Below are positions 56,271 to 64,000 of a stretch of 64,000 bases of DNA, one piece after another. The stretch is from Poa pratensis (Eukaryota; Streptophyta; Magnoliopsida; Poales; Poaceae). The notes beneath the pieces are model-generated. The model saw nothing but the letters and a program-made list of their open reading frames with translations, did not search any database and had not been told where the DNA came from. Location: NCBI GenBank assembly GCA_947311845.1, contig CAMZMU010000034.1:85108325-85172324 (forward strand), in the 5' to 3' direction. The position numbers and the translations under genes were made by a program. Position 1 is the stretch's first letter; every line of letters starts with the position of its first letter.

Positions 56271-56969
56271 CCTAACCTCTGCTCACTGCAAGGCAGCTCG
56301 CACGGCGCGCGAAGGTGGACGGCAGAATCCGACGGCCCGACGGCTCGGCGAGTGCCGCTGTGCCGGGTGACTGCGGGCGGCGGCGATCGGGCGGGCGGAC
56401 GGCTGCGTCGGTGGTGGCGAGGGCGGAGGGAGACGGGGAGGGGTTGGTGGCGAGGGTCTTAACCCATCTCGGATTGGGGAAATAGGTGTGTGGAATGACG
56501 ACGACGATGTCTTCGTCGTCCCGCAAAGCAAGTGGGCCGAAACTGGATGGCGTCTGGGCCTCGCTTTTCCCGAAATGGTATACGTAGGCCCGCCAGGCCG
56601 CTAGAGGACAGGAAGTGGGCTGAACGGGCCCGGCACGGCGTAAATCGAGGGCGTCCGGTTGCCGGAAATGCTATACGCGTACGCGTACAGATGCCGCCAC
56701 CCCGTGAGAAGACGCGTTTGCTGACGCGGCAAAATTTGGAAGGTTTTGGTGCCGTTTGGGTCTGATTGTGAAGGTTCGTATTCATCGTGACCAGTTGGTG
56801 TGACACTGATTGTGAACGAATCACCGCGGCTAAGTTTTTAAAGAAGGGGACGTTTACTAGAATGCGGGAACATTATCTATGACTTGTTGAAATAGCACTA
56901 TGATTAGTACCACTGCGGCTATTTCGAAATAAGTTACTACTCTCACTGGAGGGAGTAGTAACTTATGTT
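56271..56969. other. GC-rich upstream region of the RING gene
   Basis: Dense CpG to about 56720, then AT-rich. ORFs exist in all frames but look like composition shadows. The likely promoter of the minus-strand RING gene lies here. No TATA box is convincing. Confidence 0.4.
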
Positions 56970-57091
56970 CCCTCCATTCCAAAATATAAAATGTTTTCGA
57001 CATTTCACATGTTGATTGTTTACAAGATGCATAATTAAATGAATGATCATAGAAAAAGTCTAAAACATCTTATATTTAGAAACGGTGGGAG
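56970..57091. mobile_element. Stowaway/Mariner-like MITE
   Basis: About 120 bp begin CCCTCCATTCCAAAATATAAAATG and end CATCTTATATTTAGAAACGGTGGGAG, approximately inverted to each other, as in grass Stowaway elements. The AGTAGTAACTTATGTT flank occurs on both sides, so a local duplication accompanies it. The TA target duplication is not unambiguous. Confidence 0.7.
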
Positions 57092-57700
57092 TAGTAACTT
57101 ATGTTTTGTAGTATGAAAACGACACACCGCCAATAATATGAAGATAGCTTATCTCTAATTACATCTTGTCTCGTCTCCTCCCCTCCAAGTGGTCCACTCC
57201 CTGCCGGCTTAAAAGTAGGCTTCGGCAACGTGCCCGGCTTGCGGTCTCTTGATGGTAGGGTTTAAAGTTTGTTGTAAGTCTTCTTATCGTGTCGGAAAAG
57301 CCGTTCGAAACGACCGCCGGCGATAGCGTGGAGAGTGCCGACGGCTGCCAAGGGCTCACCATGGAAGATGGTGAAATGAAAGCCTAGTGTCACCAGTTTG
57401 AGAGATGCATGTATTGACTCCATATTTGATAGACTAGAGAGACTGGTGAAGATGAATTTGATGACCTGGTAATCGAGGAGGATGACGTTGCGGTCAAGGA
57501 GATTACCTGTCCATTGGCCGAGGCAAGTGTGCACTGTCATAACACCTTCGGTCATGAACACTTGTTTCCAGCTACCAAATAACATTTGCACTTAATGATT
57601 CTGAATTTAAATTTGGTTTCTTATAAAATGGTTGTCACACGCACCTAATATTATTTTTCTAGAGGCTCGATAAAAAATAATTAGTTTCTTTTTTGCCATA
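57092..57700. other. No recognised gene
   Basis: The minus-strand ORF 57262-57591 (109 codons) has no domain I recognise, and the stretch lacks repeat partners in the window. It could be a fragment of an older mobile element. Confidence 0.3.
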
Positions 57701-57714
57701 CAATGTACGTACCA

Positions 57715-58375
57715 AATGGTACGGATATTTTCCGTCCCGATTCCGTATCTGTATCCGTTTTTAAGGATATGATATGTAATTGTAGAAATCCGCCGGATAC
57801 GGACAAGGATACGGATATTGCTAAGGCGGATATGGTATTGCTATTATCCGATGGATGCAGATTATCCGCCCTTTTCGCGGATTATCTAACATTCGCAACT
57901 AGGATTATCCAATTAAACTAGCTTTGATTAGTACCACTGCAGCACACTAATACAACTTACATGTGAATACTGGTTTTAGTACCAATAACAAGTTTATTGC
58001 TCCGCTGCAAGCAAAAGGAAAATGGACGATTGCAAGATATTGACACTACCATGGCTTTGCACCACTCGTGTTAGAGAACTTAAAAACATACGTGCAAAGT
58101 TCTTGTTAACTTGTTATTCTAAATTGTCTTGTGAAATGATGGGCCACTCTCTAGTGCAGGTCTTTGGATTTTTTTTCATATTATTTGTGTATTTTACGTG
58201 TCGAGTAATCCGATAACGTTTTTCCATTTCCGGTCTGAATTTGCTCCGTTTCCGATCTGAATCCGCCATCCGATATAATCCGCATTCGAATCTACATCCA
58301 GTAATTATCCGCTCCGCTCTGAATCCGCCAATATAATATGGTTAGGATATGTAGATATCCGATCCGATTTGATCC
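57715..58375. mobile_element. Possible TIR element with ATCCG/CGGAT-rich ends
   Basis: Two blocks dense in ATCCG and its complement CGGAT (57715-57905 and 58204-58375) flank a 300-bp core without them. Clusters of short subterminal motifs in both orientations are typical of transposase-binding regions of some class II elements. I cannot define TIRs or a target duplication. Confidence 0.35.
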
Positions 58376-58870
58376 CTTTTTTTAGAATCTTTTTTTCCAT
58401 TTTTTTGAGGGGTACAAGCCGACTTTATTTAGTCATTAACAGAAACTGGGATACATAGATTCTCCGGCGGATTAACCAGCCACACTACTTGGCGATCAGG
58501 AACATCTAGCACTACACTTCTCGCTAGATTATGAGCTACCTTATTGTGGATACGGCGTTCATGGCGGAACGAGAGCGAATCAAACGTCTGTCTCGCCTTT
58601 GCAATCTCCCACACAATGTGCGCGTAAACTCCCACAGTGCCCTCCTCCATGCTCTGCACTGCAGTTCGACAGTCACTCGCCACCAAGATCTCGCGAGCAC
58701 TGATATCGCATGCAAGCGCTATAGCCTCCCGACAAGCCAACGCCTCCAGATTTTCTGGGTTTGTTTTCCCCGGATAGATCATCGCTGAAGCTCCCATATA
58801 TACTCCAATGTCTGATCGTGCGACAGCAGCTCGTCCACATTGATTTTCACCATCCCTCATCCCTTGTGGC
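58376..58870 (-). pseudogene. LINE 3' fragment with RNase H domain
   Basis: The minus-strand ORF 58429-58860 (143 codons) matches the RNase H-like domain found at the end of plant LINE ORF2 (LEALACREAIALACD, ILVASDCRTAVQSM, HNKVAHNLAR). The first catalytic Asp context, KINVD, is in a neighbouring frame just upstream, so one frameshift is present. T-runs at 58379-58410 are the poly-A tail seen from the other strand. No reverse transcriptase part remains, so the copy is 5'-truncated. Confidence 0.75.
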
Positions 58871-61566
58871 GGAGCAAGCCAAACCGCCGTAGGGTAAGGG
58901 GATTTATGGCCTGTCTACCACATGCCAGGTCGGTTATCCTTAAGACGGACGATCCACTTCTCAGGCCAATTTTAAGCCGCGCAACTTCGACGGCCCAACT
59001 TTCTACTCCTCAATCTCAATCTCAAAAAAAGAAGAACTTCCTACTGCTCCAACGGCGAGTGCGGATGAAGTCGGAAGAACACAAAGCTCTCGCCACCGCC
59101 ACCGGCGCCTCCATTTAGCTCATCTTTACAGCCATTGCGCAATAAAATCTTGCAAAAATCACGTGGAATGAACACACCTTCCTTATTGCTTCCTGAGATG
59201 CAATTATCCCAGCAGTTTGATCATGCATTCCTTGTGTTTTTCGACGGCATTAGCCATTCACGTGCAACTACTGAACTACTACACCGCACTAGTAACAGAG
59301 TACTCACTGGTTGGGTGTAGCATCGGCAGAAACGCTTTGAACTGTACTATGTGCTTGTCAGCCATCAGACAGTGTTGCTCGATCCGGCAAACTGTAGCTG
59401 CAAAGGCAAACTGAGAGGACAGATGATGCGTACTGTGCCGGCCGGGTGATCAAGCCAGCAACTTTTGCCGGATTCACGATGATCCTGCTTACCTAGTCTG
59501 TCTCAGTCATTTGGGGCATCGTGCGCTTCGTTTGCCGGGTACGGTTCTCGTTGCTTTTGCCAACATGATGTGCCTATGAGGCGAGACAGCGGCGGTCTAG
59601 ATTCGGGCGACATGTCTGCGACATTGTATAGTCCGCTCGGATTTTCCTGCTCACTCGTGTAGGGTAGGGTAACTTTGCTGATCACTTGGCAATCATACAA
59701 GGCGAGTGAAGGAGTGCAAAGACACGATACCCACATGTGAATATATTGTTCATATTTTCACAGTTTGGTGAATTAATTACTTTGTGGTATATGAGTGTAA
59801 TAGGGAGTCAGAGTATAGTTTGGAGGTCGGGGAAAATGCACATATGAACAAGGGGTATCTGTCCTGTTTTCAAAAATCATATTTCTAAGTGTCATTAAAT
59901 TCGGAAAAAAAGTTGCGGGTGCACATACTCACGTTCTATGTGCGCGCAGAGAGTTTCACTTCGGCCGGCTTAGCCAACATGTGGAAATGAGGCGGGGTTG
60001 GAATAGCAACTTTCAGCGGGAGCGAGAAAGGGGAAGGAAGGGGAGAAGAGAAAAGCCTCGACTACGAATTTGAGTAAACTTGTGACACATGAATATCTCC
60101 TGAAACTGATGGCCACCGAGTCTCGCATAACACATCTCTGTCGCTAGCCGTATAGCCTGTCACGCACGCAGGTACCGTCGTGCTTTATTAGTACAAATCT
60201 GCACACAACACCGCAAGTGCCGCAAGACAACAAAACCTCTGTACGCATCCCGCTGTCGGCCTCCACTCCGCCTCTGTTTCTTCTGCCTGCGCTCGCGCGT
60301 GGATGGCGCCAAGGCTCGCCGGCCGTCCAACTCGCCATCGGAAGCCGCCGTGGATCGCAGGCAATGGCAACCGCGCGCGCGATCATGATTGGCCAGCGAT
60401 TTAATCCGAAAAGGCGTCCGGCTTCCGATCGGCGTCATCACACTGACGTACAGCGGTACAAGGATTGGTCGAGCTGGACGGGCCGGCGAGTCCGCGACGT
60501 TCATGCTCATGGTTATCCCTTCGCCGCCGACGATCGTCCGCTACGCGCGTGCGTGCCCGAAAGGCGAAAGCAATGGACAGGCCGGCGTCGCGTACGTGGT
60601 GATGACAGCCTCCGTCACTCGCCCACGTCGACCACGCCCACAATGGTGTTTATTCTCTCGGAGGAAATGAAAAAACAAAAAAGGCAAACAAAGCAAATAT
60701 TCTCGGAGGGAGTTCATTGACATCGATAGATATGCATATAATCTGCATCCATATGGCGAAAGCAACGCGTTGCGCGGCCACTAATTAACCAATTAGAATT
60801 GATGCATCTTATCGACACTCGAAAAGCACGCAAAGTTACATTTCCCTCTTGCATGCCGGTTTTATCCATTCGCACGGCATCATCTTGAGCTAAAGTATTA
60901 TTTTAGTTGTTATAAACTTGCTAGTGAGATGCCCCACAGAAGCACATCTGAATTCAGTGCTGATATCTTCATATGTCTAGCTGGTATTTTTTTATTCAAT
61001 ATTCTTCCGTGAATATCTCGGTAGTCATTGGTTTGGAATCTGCGTTAACAGCAGCTGGTTCTGCTCACTCTGTTGACACTAGTCCACGCTGCATGGTTAT
61101 ATAGAAACGGGGGCAAAAGATTTATCCCAATCAATTAATTAAGGAGAAGAGAATTGCCTAGGCCGAAAACCGTCACATTAAAAACTCATGCAGACTACTC
61201 CCAAAACATGCCACACCTATAACAACAAACTCTCGACATCCTGCAACAACAAACTCTTGACACATGGATCACCACATCATAAAGGAAACCCCTCTGAAGA
61301 CACATGAACAAACACCTCAGGCATGAAAACTTGGGAAGTTGAGAACCATCCATGAAGCAGTTGTAGATGCCCGGTTATATATGCACAAAGCAACTGATGA
61401 TTGATGAAATCGTGAGAACATCAAAATTTATCCTTGGCTGAAGAACGTGAGAGAAAGCAAGTCTGCATATCTTATTAGAAAGCCATGACCTTGATTAAAA
61501 AAAAGTGGTCAGTATATGAATTCACGATCATACATCCCTGCTGCAACGAGATCCCGATCAATACTA
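58871..61566. other. Gene-poor stretch
   Basis: Overlapping ORFs up to 167 codons (for example 60217-60720) occupy a GC-rich island at about 60200-60650 in all frames, the sign of composition and not of a gene. The rest is AT-rich. No domain, repeat pair or splice structure was convincing. Confidence 0.4.
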
Positions 61567-61745
61567 CACTGGCGGAGCTTAGTACAAGTCAAGGGGGGCA
61601 CAGCCCCCACCCCCCCCGACTAGTTTGTGAAGATTTTTTGTTGTAAAGAGTCTAACGTTGGAAGTAAATAGTCTTTGCCTTCCTCCAAATTCATATTTTG
61701 TCTTTCGTCCCCCTCAACAATTTTGGTCAAGGTTCGCCACCGGTG
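61567..61745. mobile_element. Possible hAT-like MITE
   Basis: The ends CACTGGCGGAGCTTAG and, read from the right, CACCGGTGGCGAACCTTGACC are loosely inverted, and both are followed by a G-run/C-run. CAxTGGCGGAGC is a familiar start of plant hAT-type short elements. No 8-bp duplication could be confirmed. Confidence 0.35.
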
Positions 61746-62520
61746 GAGTATGAACTGAGGACCACCACACTACCGCCCCAGCTACACTATACTTTCTCCG
61801 AGAATTATCTATTGGTTGTGAGTATGCCATTGTCGACACTCCGTCGTCTTACATAATATATGGGCGTGTTGTTGAGTACTTCAACAATTTTTGGATGAGG
61901 TTAATTAGTGAAATCACCATTACAGATGTTAGAAAATTCAACCACATACGACAAATTAGATATATCTATCAGATTTATATATGGCCAAATACTAGTGCAA
62001 ACAGTGATAGGAACATCACATACGTGTTGATCGGGAAAGGTCCCTACGACGATCCTCTTGTTGTCAGCCATGGCGATGAAGAGGACATAGTCGAAGTCCA
62101 AATCGGGATCGGCGCGGATGGGCTCGAACGAAAGCGAGCGGTCACGCCGATACGCTCCCCAAAAACCTTATCGGCGCTTTCCCGGTGCAGGATCTCAAGA
62201 GGCGGATTACAGAGGTTTGCTTTCCTGGACGGTCGTGCACGAGGTCGCCAGGAGAAGTATGGAAAACAACACAACAAAATGGAACTGGAGTGTTTGTATA
62301 CATATTTGGAGTCGTCCACCCGGAGTCATCCACTCTCTGCTCTTTATCTCGGGGACTGGTTGCGCACACGCGTAAACAACACAGTTTATGACTTGTGCAA
62401 AAATATCAATCTTCCACAAAACGTGACCCGTAGGCTCTTCCTATTCTCAATCATTTATTAGTGGGAGAAGAGTTGTCCTTGTAAGCCGCTCTCCCTCTTT
62501 TCCATACTAGTAATGTGAAA
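61746..62520. other. No recognised gene
   Basis: The + strand ORF 61895-62461 (188 codons) lacks domains and its codon composition changes along its length, so it is probably fortuitous. Nothing else is seen. Confidence 0.35.
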
Positions 62521-62584
62521 CTAAACTTAGTTCTACTTTCAGCTATACCGTGTAGGCGTTCAAACGGCCGCCCAAAGACCTTTG

Positions 62585-62672
62585 GGGCGTGCCGGACAGA
62601 ATTTGGCTCCCACTCGCGGCGCCCAAACGCGATTTCGGTCCGGCGCGGTCCAATTTTCTGTCCGGCACGCCC
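62585..62672. repeat. Inverted repeat of 22-23 bp, 43-bp loop
   Basis: GGGCGTGCCGGACAGAATTTGG (62585-62606) and CCAATTTTCTGTCCGGCAC onward (62650-62672) are complementary with one extra base. The hairpin lies about 390 bp before the ORF at 63059, near a GGCGTTCAAACGGCCG stretch that resembles transposon termini of the Triticeae. Confidence 0.7.
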
Positions 62673-62937
62673 AACCCACGCCCTCATCTTGGGGAGTTCT
62701 CGGGTGGCCCCGGACGCAACGGAGCGCGTCGCCGCATATGCCTCCGACGCGTGGGCCACGCCTGTCAGCGGCAGAGACGACTTCAACCGACGGTGGTCAA
62801 AGCCGCGTGCCGCGTGGCCATGCCTCGTTTTCACTGTCGGCGGTCGCCAGTGAGTCGTCGCGTCGTACTGCTCGGCGGCGTCAATGCGGCGCGCCTTTTT
62901 GAGGGCAGCGGCGTTAATGCCACTGTTCTCCTGCGGC

Positions 62938-62945
62938 CATAAAAG
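62938..62945 (+). promoter_or_regulatory. TATA-like box before the right-edge ORF
   Basis: CCATAAAAGG lies about 115 bp upstream of the ATG at 63059 in an otherwise GC-rich region, a plausible TATA position with a leader of about 85 bases. Confidence 0.4.
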
Positions 62946-63058
62946 GCCTTGTACGCCGGCCCCGTCCTCACACGACGCCTTCTTCTCGCACTCGCCACGC
63001 GCCCGCCACCGCGAACCAAGAAACCGCCACTCGGGCGCCACCACGAACCAGGAGAGAG

Positions 63059-64000
63059 ATGGCCAGAAGCTGGAGGCGCACCGGAGGCACGGCGGCGAAC
63101 GGCTTTGCGCCGCGCACCCTCCTCCGCGAGCAGGCGGAGGCACTGCGGGAGAACGGCTACCCGATGCCGCCCGACATGCGCGCCCCAGGCCACTGGGCGG
63201 TCTCCGTCGGCAGGATCCCGGTGCCGCGCCCGCTGACGCGGGCGAACCACGACTTCCTCGCCGAGGTCATCTCCCATTACTGGCGCGAGCTGAAGCCGGA
63301 GGAGCACGAGGACCCGCGTTGGGATCCGGAGAAATCGGCGAACTACGCGCGCTATGAGGCAGCGTTCCAGCGCCTCTACGACGAGGAGATGAACCGCTGG
63401 AACGGCCCTGGGCCGGTGCCGCGGGACAAGAACGTTCTGGGGCGCGAGGCGTTCTGGGGCGTGCCTGGGCGCACGCTCGACACCGTCATGGAGCACATCC
63501 GCAACGGCGGATTGCTGCTCCAGACGCCAACGGTTCCTCCTCCTCCTCCTCCTCCGGCGAACCTATGGGCACCGTGTGCGGCGTCGTCTGCCTCATCGCG
63601 CTCGGCGGCCTCCTCCTCCCGCTCCCGCACCTTGCCTCTGCTCATGCCGAAGCCGGAGCAGATCAAGGTCAAGGCGGAGCCAGAGCTGTCGCCGCTCTTG
63701 GCCGAGCTCATGGCGGCTCAGGCGGGCACGGACGACGACGCCATCAAGCAGGCCGTCGTCGCCGCGTCCATCGACGACATACCGCCGCTCGACGGTCCCG
63801 CTGCCTACGCATCGTCGGCGTTCGAGCACGCCAAGTCCAAGGGCGTGCCCTTCTTCGACCTCACCGACGCCGGCGCAGGTCCTAGCCGCAGCAAGGAGGA
63901 GTACGAGGGCACAGGGACCAGCAGCGGCGGCGCCGGCGTGAAGAAGGAGAAGGAGGAGGAGGAAGAGGACCCCTACTTCGCCTTCAGGTGCCACTACCGC
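63059..64000 (+). CDS. Large partial ORF, transposon-associated grass protein (cut by window end)
   Basis: An ATG at 63059-63061 opens a frame with no stop to the last base: 314 codons, 3' end missing. The N-terminus is basic (MARSWRRTGG), followed by a conserved-looking block with Trp and Pro (GHWAVSVGRIPVPRP, then FQRLYDEEMNRWNGPGPVPRD and FWGVPGRTLDTVMEHI). A seven-Pro run and a Ser/Ala-rich linker follow. Then come a KVKAEPE motif that fits the sumoylation consensus, an acidic Ala-rich helix and a Lys/Glu run before DPYFAFRCHYR. Proteins of this look recur in Triticeae intergenic DNA in my memory and are probably carried by mobile elements, but I know no function. Codon third positions are strongly G/C, so it reads as a real gene. 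Confidence 0.7.
   Translation, partial: MARSWRRTGGTAANGFAPRTLLREQAEALRENGYPMPPDMRAPGHWAVSVGRIPVPRPLTRANHDFLAEVISHYWRELKPEEHEDPRWDPEKSANYARYEAAFQRLYDEEMNRWNGPGPVPRDKNVLGREAFWGVPGRTLDTVMEHIRNGGLLLQTPTVPPPPPPPANLWAPCAASSASSRSAASSSRSRTLPLLMPKPEQIKVKAEPELSPLLAELMAAQAGTDDDAIKQAVVAASIDDIPPLDGPAAYASSAFEHAKSKGVPFFDLTDAGAGPSRSKEEYEGTGTSSGGAGVKKEKEEEEEDPYFAFRCHYR

Noticed and set aside
60217..60720. 167-codon + strand ORF in a GC-rich island
   Set aside because: All frames are open in this island, no domain is seen, and the codon pattern does not stand out.
61895..62461. 188-codon + strand ORF
   Set aside because: It has AT-rich and GC-rich halves, no motif and no splice or promoter context. It is probably fortuitous.

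Overview
The window is nuclear DNA of a grass, most likely of the Triticeae (wheat, barley, rye, Aegilops). Three things point there: LTR retrotransposons are nested inside DNA transposons inside older DNA; the few host genes are GC-rich and grass-like (a CAP/PR-1 gene, a DUF4220/DUF594 gene, a membrane RING-H2 gene); and MITEs, solo LTRs and LINE stubs fill the rest. I saw no rRNA, tRNA, CRISPR or prokaryotic feature.

Layout. 1-3096 is gene-free and holds three local duplications. 3097-19007 is a complete-looking Ty3/gypsy element (element 1, + strand) with 991/995-bp LTRs and a CTAGC target duplication. It has gag-pro-RT-RNaseH-integrase in broken frames and a long antisense gene, which is itself split by a BARE/Angela-like Copia solo LTR (14518-15830, duplication CTTAC). 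19013-20787 is unique-looking DNA with a copy of the PR-1 gene's promoter and leader but no coding region. From 20788 three Harbinger-type TIR elements lie together: A (20788-21579), C (21583-35668, duplication TTA) and B (from 35672 to about 45.9 kb). Element 2, a second gypsy element (21651-34261, duplication CCCTG), sits inside C. It has the same plan as element 1 but has lost its integrase core. Element 3, an Athila-like gag-protease-only element (36580-44561, minus strand), has split the Myb/NAM-associated ORF1-like gene of element B.

The right third carries the host genes. The PR-1-like gene (46246-46911, +) is disturbed by a pair of compensating indels. The DUF4220/DUF594 membrane protein (47791-50165, -) has one frameshift. 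The RING-H2 membrane E3 ligase (coding exons 52439-54150, -) has four clean coding exons of 402 residues and is the only clearly intact host gene. Between and beyond them lie a 757-bp Mutator-type MITE, a Stowaway-like MITE, a LINE RNase H tail, a 47-bp LINE stub and small repeats. At the right edge a 314-codon ORF (63059-64000) runs off the window without a stop.

How the parts relate. Elements 1 and 2 belong to the Tat-type branch, which has two RNase H-like domains and antisense extra genes. In both, the gag frame is open from inside the 5' LTR through the primer-binding site, and a single UAG separates protease from reverse transcriptase at the same position. By my eye count their LTR pairs differ at about 2 percent of sites (10 substitutions in 490 bp for element 2, about 21 in 990 for element 1). 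The LTRs of element 3 differ by one substitution and several short indels. One-base length differences in homopolymers recur between LTR copies and in host genes, so some frameshifts may be sequence errors. I found no clearly new defence or metabolic system. The best leads are the conserved UAG, the PBS-spanning gag frame, the antisense genes, the PBS copy inside the element 3 LTR and the orphan PR-1 promoter.
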